DNA of 56,817 nucleotides, taken from assembly GCA_030593885.1 (NCBI GenBank), contig JAUVGH010000009.1, forward strand, positions 1 through 56,817, read 5' to 3'. The DNA comes from Methanomassiliicoccales archaeon. Lineage in GTDB: Archaea > Thermoplasmatota > Thermoplasmata > RBG-16-68-12 > SOIM01. Below are positions 8,461 to 16,531 of this stretch, one piece after another. The first letter of the stretch is position 1, and every line of letters starts with the position of its first letter. The translations under genes were made by a program, and so were the position numbers. Below the pieces are notes generated by a model. That model saw only the letters and a list, made by a program, of their open reading frames with translations, did no database searches and was not told where the DNA came from.

Positions 8461-8736
8461 ATGAAGGCAAGAGCTCACGCCATATTCAGGGGGCGCGTAC
8501 AGGGCGTGTTCTTCAGGGCCAATACCGAGAGGAAGGCCAGGGAGGTTGGCGTTGTAGGATGGGTAAGGAATCTCGCTGACGGGACCGTGGAGGCCGTCTT
8601 CGAGGGTGAGAGGGAGTCCGTTCAAGAAGCCATCGAGTGGTGCCGGGACGATCAACCAAACGCGAAGGTCATAAGCGTAGATGTCGCATGGGACGACCCA
8701 ACTGACAGCTTCACGAGCTTTGAGGTCAGAAGGTAA
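8461..8736 (+). CDS. acyP: Acylphosphatase
   Basis: The 91-aa length is that of the family. The phosphate-binding loop FRGRVQGVFFRANTERKA holds the catalytic Arg (in VFFR), and the catalytic Asn lies in VVGWVRNLADGTVEAVFEGE. It hydrolyses acyl phosphates such as 1,3-bisphosphoglycerate or carbamoyl phosphate in the cytosol. TTTCTTTACG at 8424-8433 is a plausible TATA box placing transcription start just before ATG 8461. The gene is convergent with the TatD-like gene and abuts it: its stop ends at 8736, the other's stop begins at 8737. Confidence 0.93.
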   Translation: MKARAHAIFRGRVQGVFFRANTERKAREVGVVGWVRNLADGTVEAVFEGERESVQEAIEWCRDDQPNAKVISVDVAWDDPTDSFTSFEVRR

Positions 8737-9570
8737 TCATTCGATCGAGATACCGTAGATTCGTTCGGGATTGGCCTTATGGATCGAGATAACATCCTCT
8801 TCTGTCAGGAGCCCATCCTGGAGCATTGATTTTGTAGTCTTGGGCACGGTTGCCGGACCGAGGACCGCGCCCGGTCTCCTCGGATCATCGATGTAATCGG
8901 TCTCCATCAGGAATCTGTTCCCCTGGGGAATCGCCGCTGAGATGTTCTTCTTTGTTGCCAGCACGCTCGGGAACAGCCCATGGTTCTGATCAACATCAAT
9001 GATGGGTGGACAGAAGTGCTTGACCACCTTCTCCCTCTCCAGTCCCACCGAATCCGCCATCTCAGCGAACTCCTTGAATGTCTCAGCCGTTGCTGACTCG
9101 GTGTGGAGGATTACTCCACAGTCAACCTCCTTTGCCACCATCATTCCGTGTTCCAGGATCTTGTTGGATGCCACCACTATCTCCTCTGGGACAGGGAAAT
9201 GAGGCCTTCCGATTTCCCCGATTGCAACCACTGCCTTCTCTTCCACCAGACCTGCTGCCAGGTCCATCCCTTTCATCATTATGTCTGTTGCCGACTCCAG
9301 TGGCATATGCTCAACCATGTGGACCAGGTCGACCGGGTATGGTCCCACACTGATGAACACAACCGCCTCGGTTTCCTTTCTGACCCTATCCGCCATGGCG
9401 AGTGTTCGGTCGAACGCCTTGCGGTAGCTATCCTCTCCGGTTATGGGTATGTCTCGGTACGGTATGTGTGCCAGAAAGATATGGGTCCCGCCTGCCTTGC
9501 AGAACTTCCTCACTGCTTCAACATTCTCCCCGTCCGGGCGGAGGTGCATGTGATTGTCCAGAATGTACAT
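8737..9570 (-). CDS. TatD-family metal-dependent hydrolase (archaeal type)
   Basis: The 277-aa protein has a TIM-barrel amidohydrolase pattern: N-terminal DNHMHLRPDG metal-binding HxH, AIGEIGRPHF with the conserved Glu, a His in GVILHTESA, KHFCPP, and a late Asp in FLMETDYIDDPRRPG. It fits TatD-related proteins, which act on DNA ends or other phosphodiester/amide substrates; archaeal members are mostly uncharacterised. The frame opens at 9588, but ATG 9570 (MYILDNHMHL) lies 32 nt from a strong TATA box on the same strand, so I place a leaderless start there. Confidence 0.85.
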   Translation of the reverse strand: MYILDNHMHLRPDGENVEAVRKFCKAGGTHIFLAHIPYRDIPITGEDSYRKAFDRTLAMADRVRKETEAVVFISVGPYPVDLVHMVEHMPLESATDIMMKGMDLAAGLVEEKAVVAIGEIGRPHFPVPEEIVVASNKILEHGMMVAKEVDCGVILHTESATAETFKEFAEMADSVGLEREKVVKHFCPPIIDVDQNHGLFPSVLATKKNISAAIPQGNRFLMETDYIDDPRRPGAVLGPATVPKTTKSMLQDGLLTEEDVISIHKANPERIYGISIE

Positions 9571-9592
9571 TGAATTAACCAAATGCATATCG

Positions 9593-9602
9593 TTTATAAA
9601 AG
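9593..9602 (-). promoter_or_regulatory. TATA box of the TatD-like gene
   Basis: Minus-strand CTTTTATAAA, 32 nt from ATG 9570. It lies just upstream of the tbp stop codon, so this gene has its own promoter. Confidence 0.7.
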
Positions 9603-9612
9603 CGTTGAATCC

Positions 9613-10161
9613 CTAGCGAAGTAGGCCGGCTTGGCCCAGTTCTATGATGATCTTCTCCACGGCCCTTTCCACGTCCTCTGGTTTTCTGGCGCCGGTGCAA
9701 ACAAGCTTTCCGGAACCGAACAGGAGAACTACGACCTTAGGGTCATCGAGTCTGTACACCAGTCCGGGGAACTGTTCGGGCTCATACTCGACCTTCTCCA
9801 GTCCAAGGCTGATGGCGATCGCGTTCAGGTTTATCTCCGTTTCAAGGTCGGACGACGCGACGATGTTCTGAACCTCTATGTCAGGCTCCTTGTCGATCTT
9901 GATGCCAGCCTTCCCAATCTGCTTCGCGACTTTGGTGATAGCAATTCTCACTTGTTCCAGGCTCTTCGCCCCGGTACAGACCACTTTTCCACTTCTGAAT
10001 AGAAGGGTCGCAGTCTTGGGCTCCTTCAACCTGTAGATCAGTCCTGGAAATTGTTCTGGCTCGTATTCGGCTCCCCCTAGAGCGAGTGCTATTGCCTGCA
10101 AATCGAGCTCGCTTCCGAGCGAGGTCGATGCAACCACGTTCTCTATCTTTATTTTTGGCAA
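9613..10161 (-). CDS. tbp: TATA-box-binding protein
   Basis: The 182-aa protein consists of the two TBP direct repeats: residues about 1-90 (IENVVASTSLGSELDL, then AEYEPEQFPGLIYRL, LLFRSGKVVCTGAKS) and about 95-182 (VQNIVASSDLETEINL, VEYEPEQFPGLVYRL, LLFGSGKLVCTGARK). It binds the TATA box and recruits TFB and RNA polymerase. The DNA-contacting Asn/Val/Phe/Leu positions and GSGK/RSGK loops are intact. A clear TATA box lies about 50 nt upstream. Only one copy is in the window. Confidence 0.97.
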   Translation of the reverse strand: MPKIKIENVVASTSLGSELDLQAIALALGGAEYEPEQFPGLIYRLKEPKTATLLFRSGKVVCTGAKSLEQVRIAITKVAKQIGKAGIKIDKEPDIEVQNIVASSDLETEINLNAIAISLGLEKVEYEPEQFPGLVYRLDDPKVVVLLFGSGKLVCTGARKPEDVERAVEKIIIELGQAGLLR

Positions 10162-10207
10162 GTCTATTCCTCCAACATAGAAATTCTGATTCTTTGAGGC
10201 TTATGTG

Positions 10208-10217
10208 ATTTATAAAC
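10208..10217 (-). promoter_or_regulatory. TATA box of tbp
   Basis: Minus-strand GTTTATAAAT lies 47-56 nt before ATG 10161. The predicted mRNA therefore has a leader of about 25 nt, unlike most neighbouring genes. Confidence 0.65.
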
Positions 10218-10288
10218 TCCCTTAAAAAGGTATCGTATTCTGCTTTATATATGGGAATCAGGTCTGGCTAGCCTTTTCCGCTCTCAAT

Positions 10289-11185
10289 TCATTCTTGGGA
10301 AGCCTCGATGCCCTTTACCACTGCCATCAAGGACGAGTTCACCGGCGTGGGGATATTCTTCTCCATTCCCAACTTCACTATCGCGCCGCAGATGGAGTCG
10401 ATCTCCGTCCTCTTCCCTCCCTCTATGTCCTGAAGCATGCTGGATTTGTTATCTGAGGTCAGTCTCGCCACTTCCTTGGTTTGTTCTATCGCTTCCTCCA
10501 CCGAGATATCGATCCCATGGGCGTTGGCCACCTGGACGGCCTCCTCGCATATGGCTTCCAGGGTCATCTCCAGGTTCGGGTTCTCAAGTACGAAACTATT
10601 CTTCTGGCCAGTTATCGCCGTGAGCGGATTTATCCCCGCGTTCACTATCGCCTTCTTCCAGATCTCCCTTCTTATGTCACTCGTGATCTCGGTCTCTATC
10701 CCCGATCCATTGAGAGCATCAGCAATGACTGACACCGAATCCTCGGCTCCCTGGTAGTTACCCAGAATCGTCCTTCCAAGACCGGCGTGGATAATCCTTC
10801 CTGACCCGACCTTGGTGATCCCATGGCTGGTCGTGCCGCCCAACACTCGGGGAGCATATTTCGACAAGATGTCCTCGTTTCCCAGACCGTTCTGGAGCGA
10901 TAAGAATACGGCATCTTTGAACAAAGGGCTCAAGGTCCTCATGGCATCTTCAGTATCATAGGATTTTGTCGCCACCAGTACCCAGTCAGGCTTCTCGCTG
11001 CCATCCGCACTCTCCTTGGCCTTGGGATGGACCACGATTTCCGTCTTGCCTGTTATCGTAAGTCCATTCTCTTCGATGGTCTCAACATGGTCTCGTCTGC
11101 CGATGAGCATCACGTCGTTCTTCTTGGATAACATGCCCCCAACGAAGCTACCCAGAGCTCCAGCACCGAAGACTAAGATCCTCAC
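10289..11185 (-). CDS. panE: 2-dehydropantoate 2-reductase (ketopantoate reductase)
   Basis: The 298-aa protein begins with a Rossmann loop VRILVFGAGALGSFVGG (NADPH binding), then LIGRRDHVE; the conserved VATKSYDTEDA and SLQNGLGNED segments follow, with the C-terminal helical domain carrying the catalytic Lys (IWKKAIVNAGINPLTAI) and the final SSMLQDIEGGKRTEID. It reduces ketopantoate to pantoate in CoA synthesis. I chose GTG 11185 because it starts directly at the Rossmann strand and lies 31 nt from a TATA box; the frame continues to 11308 inside the neighbouring gene's 3' end. Catalytic residues appear intact. Confidence 0.92.
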   Translation of the reverse strand: MRILVFGAGALGSFVGGMLSKKNDVMLIGRRDHVETIEENGLTITGKTEIVVHPKAKESADGSEKPDWVLVATKSYDTEDAMRTLSPLFKDAVFLSLQNGLGNEDILSKYAPRVLGGTTSHGITKVGSGRIIHAGLGRTILGNYQGAEDSVSVIADALNGSGIETEITSDIRREIWKKAIVNAGINPLTAITGQKNSFVLENPNLEMTLEAICEEAVQVANAHGIDISVEEAIEQTKEVARLTSDNKSSMLQDIEGGKRTEIDSICGAIVKLGMEKNIPTPVNSSLMAVVKGIEASQE

Positions 11186-11206
11186 GTCTGAATGATTGGT
11201 CTTCTT

Positions 11207-11216
11207 GTATAAAAAG
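11207..11216 (-). promoter_or_regulatory. TATA box of panE
   Basis: Minus-strand CTTTTTATAC is 31 nt from GTG 11185, the same box and spacing as at 1285 and 48891. It supports a leaderless GTG start. Confidence 0.7.
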
Positions 11217-11229
11217 CTCTTTTGGGACG

Positions 11230-12162
11230 CTACTTCGTCCGCTTCCTCTTCAGCTCGGTCGCCATTCTGTGCGCCCTTCTGATGGTCTCCGGAAGGCGGT
11301 GGTAGCACAGTTTCTTTGACAGCTCTAGAGCGCTCTTCATTGAAACCTTATGCCCCGGAGAAACATACACGTAATTATCAGACTTTGTTGTCTTCAGCGC
11401 CATTCCGACGACCTTCCCCTTGTGGATTATGCTGGCGAAGTCACCTATCTTCTCAGGGACCTTGCCCAGCCTACCCAGGAGGAGTCTCTTCGCCACTCCT
11501 ATCGTTGGAATGTCCAGCTCGATTCCAACGTGAGATGCGATGCCTATCCTTCTGGGATGCAGGATCCCGTTGCCGTCCACCATGAGGACGTCCGGCTTGT
11601 TCTTCAGTTTGGAGTATATCCTCTTGATCATCGGGAGCTCTCTGTAGGACAGGTAGGTGCTTACATAGGGGAACGAGACCTTTCCGCTCAGTCTTCTTTC
11701 CTCTACCAGTTTCATCTTCTCAGCATCAAGAACCACGCACGCCGCATACGCGTTGTTTCCATCGTACGCAACATCGACCCCGCCAATCAACCTGGAGGCG
11801 CCAAAGCCATCTTCCAGGGACACCTTTGCAGCAAGTCTCTCCTGTTCCTTTCTCATCTTCTCGAGAATCTTTGAGGACTTGAAATCCTTGAACAAGTGCT
11901 CTGGAAGGTCCCTCACCCTCTTGTCCTTGATTGGGACTCCTTCCTCCTTGAGGACCTGAAGATATCTGGAGTATGCTACTTCCCCTCTGGCGGTGACGAC
12001 ACGATGTGTGGGAGTGTTTCCATCGACTTCTTGGCTTAGGGTTGCGTAGATGGTCCTCGATGCAATTACATCCCCCAACGCTTTCGCGATCTCGCCGTAC
12101 GTAGATATCATTCCAGATGGGATTTGGTCCACCAGTCCGGCAACCTCTTCGCTGAACTTCAC
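11230..12162 (-). CDS. nfi: Alkyltransferase-like domain fused to endonuclease V
   Basis: The 310-aa protein has two parts. Residues about 1-75 are an O6-alkylguanine alkyltransferase-like domain (IPSGMISTYGEIAKALGD, then TPTHRVVTARGEVAYSRY). The usual PCHRV active-site Cys is Thr here, so it cannot accept alkyl groups and should act as a lesion-binding ATL. Residues about 100-310 are endonuclease V, which cuts next to deoxyinosine: IGGVDVAYDGNNAYAACVV (first Asp), YRELPMI (Glu), VLMVDGNGILHPRRIGIA (Asp), then a C-terminal SPGHKVS. An active AGT-EndoV fusion is known from Ferroplasma. GTG 12162 fits the domain start and a weak upstream TATA; the frame opens at 12267. Confidence 0.88.
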   Translation of the reverse strand: MKFSEEVAGLVDQIPSGMISTYGEIAKALGDVIASRTIYATLSQEVDGNTPTHRVVTARGEVAYSRYLQVLKEEGVPIKDKRVRDLPEHLFKDFKSSKILEKMRKEQERLAAKVSLEDGFGASRLIGGVDVAYDGNNAYAACVVLDAEKMKLVEERRLSGKVSFPYVSTYLSYRELPMIKRIYSKLKNKPDVLMVDGNGILHPRRIGIASHVGIELDIPTIGVAKRLLLGRLGKVPEKIGDFASIIHKGKVVGMALKTTKSDNYVYVSPGHKVSMKSALELSKKLCYHRLPETIRRAHRMATELKRKRTK

Positions 12163-12272
12163 GAAAGAAAGAGAATGCTTCCACTTCAAAAACCTTTCCA
12201 ATGTTTTCTCACGCACAGAACCATCTCTACCCGAACACTTTGAAATACCCCAAACCGTTTCCGTCAAAGGAC

Positions 12273-13562
12273 ATGTCCATTCTGCTCAGAGATGGAATCA
12301 TTGCGACCCAGAATCAAAGCAGGGAGATAATAGAGGGAGACCTCTACATCGAGGATGGAAGGATAGTCGAGATAGGTCGCTCCAATAATGAGGCAGATCA
12401 CGTTATCGACTGCTCTGGCAACGTGGTCATACCCGGGATGATCAACACACACAACCATGTCGCCAACACGCTGTTGCGAGGACTCGCAGACGACGTCCAC
12501 CTTCACGAGATGCTCGAGAAGACCTTCGAGTTCGACGCCAAGGTCACGCGAAGGGACGTCCAGGTCGGAGCACTGCTTGGATGCCTGGAAATGATCAAGT
12601 CCGGAACTACTACCTTCGTGGACCTCTTCTACTGGGAGGACGAGGTGGCAAGGGCTGTCAGAGAGGCCGGAATGCGGGCCTACCTGGGATGGGCAGTGTT
12701 GGACGAAGATATCTCCACGCAGAGGGGAACGCCCCTGAACAACTGCGCGTCCTTCATTTCAAAGCACAGGGACGAGGACCTCATCACACCGCTCGTGTCT
12801 CTGATGGGAGTCTACGTCTGTTCTGAAGAGACCTTCCTGGCAGGGAAGCAACTGGCGGAGAAGGAGGACGTGATGCTCCATATGCATCTCTCCGAGACCA
12901 GGAAGGAGGTGTACGACCACCAGAGGAAGACCGGCCAACGTCCTGTCGAATGGTTGAGCAAGATAGGATTTCTCACCGGCAGACTCCTCGCCGCCCACAT
13001 CGGCTGGGTCACTATAGGTGAGGTGAGGGTGCTGGCCAAGGAAGACGTGAAAGTCTCCCACTGCCCGGTATCCAATATGAAGCTGGCCACAGGTGGGGTC
13101 GCACCGCTGCCTGAGATGTTCGAGAATGGAGTCACGGTGTCTTTGGGAACCGACAGTCCGGTGTCCAACAACAGCCTGGACATGTTCGAGACCATGAAGT
13201 TCTGCGCCCTTCTTCACAAAGCGGACCGGTGGGATGCCAGGGTGTTCGATGCCCAGAAGGTATTTGACCTCGCCACCATTGACGGTGCTCGAGCCGTTGG
13301 TATGGAGGATAAGATAGGTTCCATCGAGATCGGGAAGAGAGCCGACATAGCAGTCCTGGATTTCGCGTCACCAATGACCACACCGTACGACAAAGCCCGG
13401 ATCGTTTCCCACCTGGTCTACTCCTGCAACGGAGCAAACGTAACCACTACGATCGTTGACGGGAATATTGTTGTGGACCAAAGGGAGGCCACGGGTCTGA
13501 AAGAAGATGTAATATATGACAGGGCGAATGAGATCGCCATAGAGCTGTTCGAGGAGGAATAG
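12273..13562 (+). CDS. Amidohydrolase, 5'-methylthioadenosine/S-adenosylhomocysteine deaminase type
   Basis: The 429-aa protein belongs to the TRZ/ATZ-MtaD group of zinc amidohydrolases. Visible sites are GMINTHNHVANTLLRGLADD (metal HxH), MLHMHLSETRKEV (metal His and Glu), LLAAHIGWV (His), and VSLGTDSPVSNN (catalytic Asp). N- and C-terminal beta strands form the composite domain (IGSIEIGKRADIAVLDF). Family members deaminate MTA, SAH, 5'-deoxyadenosine or related adenosines, salvaging SAM by-products; with two radical SAM genes nearby, that would be useful. ATG 12273 is the domain start; the frame opens further upstream at 12201. RNase HII starts on the base after its stop. Confidence 0.85.
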   Translation: MSILLRDGIIATQNQSREIIEGDLYIEDGRIVEIGRSNNEADHVIDCSGNVVIPGMINTHNHVANTLLRGLADDVHLHEMLEKTFEFDAKVTRRDVQVGALLGCLEMIKSGTTTFVDLFYWEDEVARAVREAGMRAYLGWAVLDEDISTQRGTPLNNCASFISKHRDEDLITPLVSLMGVYVCSEETFLAGKQLAEKEDVMLHMHLSETRKEVYDHQRKTGQRPVEWLSKIGFLTGRLLAAHIGWVTIGEVRVLAKEDVKVSHCPVSNMKLATGGVAPLPEMFENGVTVSLGTDSPVSNNSLDMFETMKFCALLHKADRWDARVFDAQKVFDLATIDGARAVGMEDKIGSIEIGKRADIAVLDFASPMTTPYDKARIVSHLVYSCNGANVTTTIVDGNIVVDQREATGLKEDVIYDRANEIAIELFEEE

Positions 13563-14219
13563 ATGAAAGGCAGGATCTGTGGCGTGGACGAAGCTGGGCG
13601 CGGGCCTGTCATGGGCCCCATGGTCGTGGCGGGCGTGACTCTGGATGACGAGGATCAACTCGTCGACATGGGTGTCAGGGACTCCAAGCAATTGACTCCA
13701 GCCAGGAGGGAGGAGCTCGCAGTTCAGATTAGATCGATAGCCGATGTCGAAAGCGTGTTGGTCCCTGCCGAGGAGATCGACAATCTCCGTGAGGAAATGA
13801 CCATGAACGAACTCGAAGTGTACCTGTTCACCTCCGTGGTGGATAAACTGAGGCCGTCGGTTGCTTACGTCGATGCCGCCGATGTTGACGCCGGAAGGTT
13901 CGGCAATGACATCAAACGCGGCCTCGGATTTGACATCGAGATAATATCCAAGCACAAGGCGGACGACCTCTATCCTATCGTTGGTGCGGCCTCGATAATC
14001 GCGAAGACGATCAGGGATGATGAGATCAAGAAGATAGGGGCAGAGATTGGACAGCAGATCGGGAGCGGATATCCATCTGACCCAATCACCGTGGAGTTCC
14101 TGCAAAAGTGGATAAGGGAGAAACACGATTCACCACCGCACACGAGGAGATCCTGGGAGACGATAAAGAGAATGATGCGCCTGAATAGCGTGAAGAAACT
14201 GGACGAGTTCGAGAGGTAG
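13563..14219 (+). CDS. rnhB: Ribonuclease HII
   Basis: The 218-aa protein has the RNase HII acidic active site: CGVDEAGRGPVMGPMVVAG (Asp-Glu near residues 8-9), AYVDAADVDAGRF (Asp), and HKADDLYPIVGAASIIAKT (Asp and the conserved A-S-I-I-A-K). The GSGYPSDPITVEFLQ segment and the basic C-terminus are typical of archaeal enzymes. It removes RNA from RNA-DNA hybrids, including single misincorporated ribonucleotides and primers. The ATG directly follows the amidohydrolase stop codon, so the two are co-transcribed, and the SCP2 gene follows 8 nt downstream. Confidence 0.95.
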   Translation: MKGRICGVDEAGRGPVMGPMVVAGVTLDDEDQLVDMGVRDSKQLTPARREELAVQIRSIADVESVLVPAEEIDNLREEMTMNELEVYLFTSVVDKLRPSVAYVDAADVDAGRFGNDIKRGLGFDIEIISKHKADDLYPIVGAASIIAKTIRDDEIKKIGAEIGQQIGSGYPSDPITVEFLQKWIREKHDSPPHTRRSWETIKRMMRLNSVKKLDEFER

Positions 14220-14227
14220 GGGAGGAT

Positions 14228-14557
14228 ATGGAAGAAACGCTTTTGAAGGTCATCAACAAGTTCAATGACCGGGCCGAAAAGGATGAGAAGCTCCAGAAGG
14301 AACTCGACGGTGTGAGCCGAAAGATCCAGATGGAATTCACAAATGGAAAGAGTTACCACTTTCTGCTGGAGAACACGAAGATCTCCGACTTCGGAGAAGG
14401 GGACATCGACTCTCCCGACATCACCATAATTTCGGACACTGAGACCATTCAGATGCTTTTCAACAAGGAGATGGGCCCCATGAAGGCCCTTGCCACTAAG
14501 CGACTGAAGCTGAAAGGTTCGTTGCAGGATATGCTGAAGATTAGAAAGCTCTTCTAG
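14228..14557 (+). CDS. SCP2 sterol-binding-like domain protein
   Basis: The 109-aa protein has the SCP2-like pattern: an amphipathic N-terminal helix (INKFNDRAEKDEKLQKEL), beta strands (IQMEFTNGKSYHFLLENTK), DITIISDTETIQMLFNKEMG, and a C-terminal KLKGSLQDMLKIRKLF motif with the conserved lysine-glycine turn. SCP2 domains hold hydrophobic ligands such as lipids or acyl-CoA; ligands of archaeal members are unknown. It is the last gene of the amidohydrolase-rnhB unit, with its start 8 nt after the rnhB stop. Confidence 0.8.
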   Translation: MEETLLKVINKFNDRAEKDEKLQKELDGVSRKIQMEFTNGKSYHFLLENTKISDFGEGDIDSPDITIISDTETIQMLFNKEMGPMKALATKRLKLKGSLQDMLKIRKLF

Positions 14558-14601
14558 TTCACTCCCTTTCCAGAATTCACTCTCTCGTCCTTGAACGATA
14601 T

Positions 14602-14611
14602 GTTTATATCA
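14602..14611 (+). promoter_or_regulatory. TATA box of the initiator tRNA gene
   Basis: GTTTATATCA lies 41 nt before the mature 5' end at 14643, which leaves a short 5' leader for RNase P. Confidence 0.6.
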
Positions 14612-14642
14612 AATTTCAATGTTCAACTCTCACACATTTGGC

Positions 14643-14753
14643 AGCGGGGTGGGGTAGCTAGGAAACCTTGCTCGGTCGATACCGGTCGACTCGGCTTCAA
14701 ATCCCATCGGGCTCATAACCCGAAGATCCCTGGTTCAAATCCAGGCCCCGCTA
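14643..14753 (+). tRNA. Initiator tRNA-Met (CAT) with an intron
   Basis: Exon 1 (14643-14669) holds acceptor strand AGCGGGG and the D arm; exon 2 (14707-14753) holds the anticodon arm TCGGG-CTCATAA-CCCGA, a 5-nt variable loop, the T arm CCTGG-TTCAAAT-CCAGG, CCCCGCT and discriminator A. The A1-U72 pair and three G-C pairs at 29-31/39-41 are the archaeal initiator hallmarks. CCA is not encoded. A 37-nt insertion sits between the D arm and the anticodon stem, which is not the usual 37/38 position. The exact splice point is inferred from base pairing; a 1-nt shift is possible. Confidence 0.9.
14670..14706 (+). other. tRNA intron at position 26/27
   Basis: The 37-nt insertion begins GCTCGG and ends AATCCCA. 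Its CTCG (14671-14674) can pair with CGGG (14708-14711) of exon 2, giving the 4-bp central helix of a relaxed bulge-helix-bulge motif with 3-nt bulges at both junctions. An internal hairpin GTCGA/TCGAC lies inside. This would need the splicing endonuclease to accept a non-canonical site. Confidence 0.65.
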
Positions 14754-14912
14754 TCTCCCATTTCCGGACGCTCTCTTCCCGAGTCCAGTTCGCTGACCTG
14801 TTGATATGAACGACAATTCAGAACCGAGGATGTCCCGCGAAAATGCATGACTCGAAATCGCCGAAGAATATAATAAAGATAGATTAATATAAATGTCCAT
14901 ATCTAAGAAATA

Positions 14913-14922
14913 CTTTTATATA
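14913..14922 (+). promoter_or_regulatory. TATA box of ftsZ
   Basis: CTTTTATATA predicts transcription start near 14944, about 30 nt before ATG 14976. The region 14754-14912 shows no gene. Confidence 0.65.
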
Positions 14923-14975
14923 TCCAAAGTCCCATTCAGTTGCACCCGAGACGGGATGAACAGGATGGGATGACC

Positions 14976-16109
14976 ATGAAGTCAATTATAAACGAAGCTC
15001 TTGCTCGACATGAGGAAGAGAAAAAACAGCAGGAAGTTATAGAAACACATGAGGTAAAGCCACCCTCAGAGAGTTTTGGGGACGACAAGGAACTTGAGGA
15101 AGTAGTCAAGTCGTTGAACGTCAGCATCAAGATTCTGGGTGCCGGCGGAGGCGGGTCAAACACCGTCAATAGGATGACCACAGCAGGTATAGTAGGGGCT
15201 CAACTCTGTGCTCTTAACACAGACGCGAAGCACTTGTTGGCCATCCACTCTCCCAAGAAAATACTGATCGGAAAGAGGGCGACTAAGGGATTGGGTGCAG
15301 GTGCCCTACCCGAGGTTGGTGAGCAGGCAGCTCATGAGAACGAGGAAGAAATCCGCAACTTCATCAAAGGTGCGCATGTAGTCTTTGTCACAGCTGGTAT
15401 GGGCGGTGGAACCGGTACTGGTGCGGCCCAATATATCTCGCGAATGGCAAAGGAAGAAGGTGCCCTTACCATGGGCATTGTCACCATGCCTTTCAAGGCA
15501 GAGGGGCGCATCAGGATGGAGAATGCAGAGGCCGGCCTCGAGAAGATGAGAAGGTTCTGCGACACAACCATCGTGATCTACAACGACAAACTGCTTGAGC
15601 TTGTGCCAAGGCTCCCCATAGACGCTGCGTTCAAGGTCGCAGACGAGGTCTTGATGCAGTGTATTAAGGGGATGACCGAGATAATCACCAAGCCCGGATT
15701 GGTCAACCTGGACTACAGCGATCTCATGACCATCATGAAAGGTGGCGGGGTCGCAATGATCGGAATGGGTGAGAGCGATGAGGCGAGGGACAGAGTGGAC
15801 TTCGCCCTGAACGAAGCGCTCGAATCTCCCTTGTTGGGCGAAGTGGACATGAGCCATGCAAGGGGTGCACTCGTGAGGATCGTGGGTGGTCCGGACATGA
15901 CCGTGTCAGAGGCAGAGAGGGCAGCCAGTTTGGTCAGCGAGAAGGTGAATCCTTCAGCGAGGATCATTTGGGGTTGCTCGGTTGACCCTGAACTCGAGAG
16001 AACGGTAAGGGTCCTTCTGGTGGTTACAGGGGTCAAGGCCAAGTCCTTGCTGGGGAAAGACGGCAGCGTGATCACGGCACCGACTGATGACGTGGACGTA
16101 GTACACTAA
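14976..16109 (+). CDS. ftsZ: Cell division GTPase FtsZ
   Basis: The 377-aa protein has the tubulin/FtsZ GTPase: [17 protein letters not shown], the signature [18 protein letters not shown], the [15 protein letters not shown] loop, and the T7 loop [17 protein letters not shown], whose Asp residues activate GTP hydrolysis of the neighbouring subunit. The C-terminal domain ends with a short acidic tail. It polymerises into the division ring at the membrane. I chose ATG 14976 because [15 protein letters not shown] matches the usual archaeal FtsZ N-terminus; an ATG at 14970 and a TTG at 14940 are in frame. The gene is monocistronic, lying between the tRNA and the rnp2 operon. Confidence 0.95.
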   Translation: MKSIINEALARHEEEKKQQEVIETHEVKPPSESFGDDKELEEVVKSLNVSIKILGAGGGGSNTVNRMTTAGIVGAQLCALNTDAKHLLAIHSPKKILIGKRATKGLGAGALPEVGEQAAHENEEEIRNFIKGAHVVFVTAGMGGGTGTGAAQYISRMAKEEGALTMGIVTMPFKAEGRIRMENAEAGLEKMRRFCDTTIVIYNDKLLELVPRLPIDAAFKVADEVLMQCIKGMTEIITKPGLVNLDYSDLMTIMKGGGVAMIGMGESDEARDRVDFALNEALESPLLGEVDMSHARGALVRIVGGPDMTVSEAERAASLVSEKVNPSARIIWGCSVDPELERTVRVLLVVTGVKAKSLLGKDGSVITAPTDDVDVVH

Positions 16110-16152
16110 ACCCTCACAAATCTTTTTTACATTGAGGGACGATTAGCCTTCC

Positions 16153-16482
16153 GTGGTAGTGAAAGATAGAGTCGGAAGAAGCAGGTACATAGCTTTCGAG
16201 GTCACTTCTGAAGATACAGTGGAAACTGGAGATCTGATAGCCACCTTCAAGAAGGCTGCCTACAAGTATGAGGACGGCGACATGATCCGGCCTTGGCTGA
16301 TAATGTTCGAGAAGGGCAAGGGAATCGTCAGGTGTTCCCACACTTCCAAGGATGACTGCATCAACCTGCTTCAAGCCATCAAGGGTGTGGGAGGGAAATC
16401 GGTCAAGATAAAGACCATTGGGACCTCCGGCACTGTTCGTGGGGCCCGAAGGAAGTATCTGGAGGGCAGAGAGGGTCAGTAA
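16153..16482 (+). CDS. rnp2: Ribonuclease P protein component 2 (Pop5)
   Basis: The 109-aa protein matches archaeal Pop5/Rnp2: N-terminal VGRSRYIAFEV strand, a central YKYEDGDMIRPWLIMFEKGKGIVRCSH sheet (here described in parts: RPWLIMF and GIVRCSH), and a C-terminal VKIKTIGTSGTVRGARRKYL motif. It pairs with Rpp30 to support the RNase P RNA in 5' tRNA processing. A T-rich TATA-like stretch at 16119-16132 lies about 30 nt before GTG 16153, which suggests a leaderless GTG start. It opens the conserved archaeal superoperon with the proteasome and exosome genes. Confidence 0.9.
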   Translation: MVVKDRVGRSRYIAFEVTSEDTVETGDLIATFKKAAYKYEDGDMIRPWLIMFEKGKGIVRCSHTSKDDCINLLQAIKGVGGKSVKIKTIGTSGTVRGARRKYLEGREGQ

Positions 16483-16487
16483 ACAAA

Positions 16488-16497
16488 GGTTTATATC
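16488..16497 (+). promoter_or_regulatory. TATA box upstream of psmA
   Basis: GGTTTATATC just after the rnp2 stop predicts a start near 16519. psmA may thus have its own promoter inside the cluster; AAGGTGA at 16521-16527 is the ribosome site for TTG 16532. Confidence 0.6.
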
Positions 16498-16531
16498 ACG
16501 ACCCATTATTATCTTGGAAAAAGGTGAGTAA

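Noticed and set aside
13368-14126. Minus-strand frame of 252 codons
   Set aside because: It is antisense to the amidohydrolase and rnhB, both of which have intact catalytic motifs.
14591-14809. 72-codon frame over the initiator tRNA
   Set aside because: It overlaps the tRNA exons and intron completely and resembles no protein.
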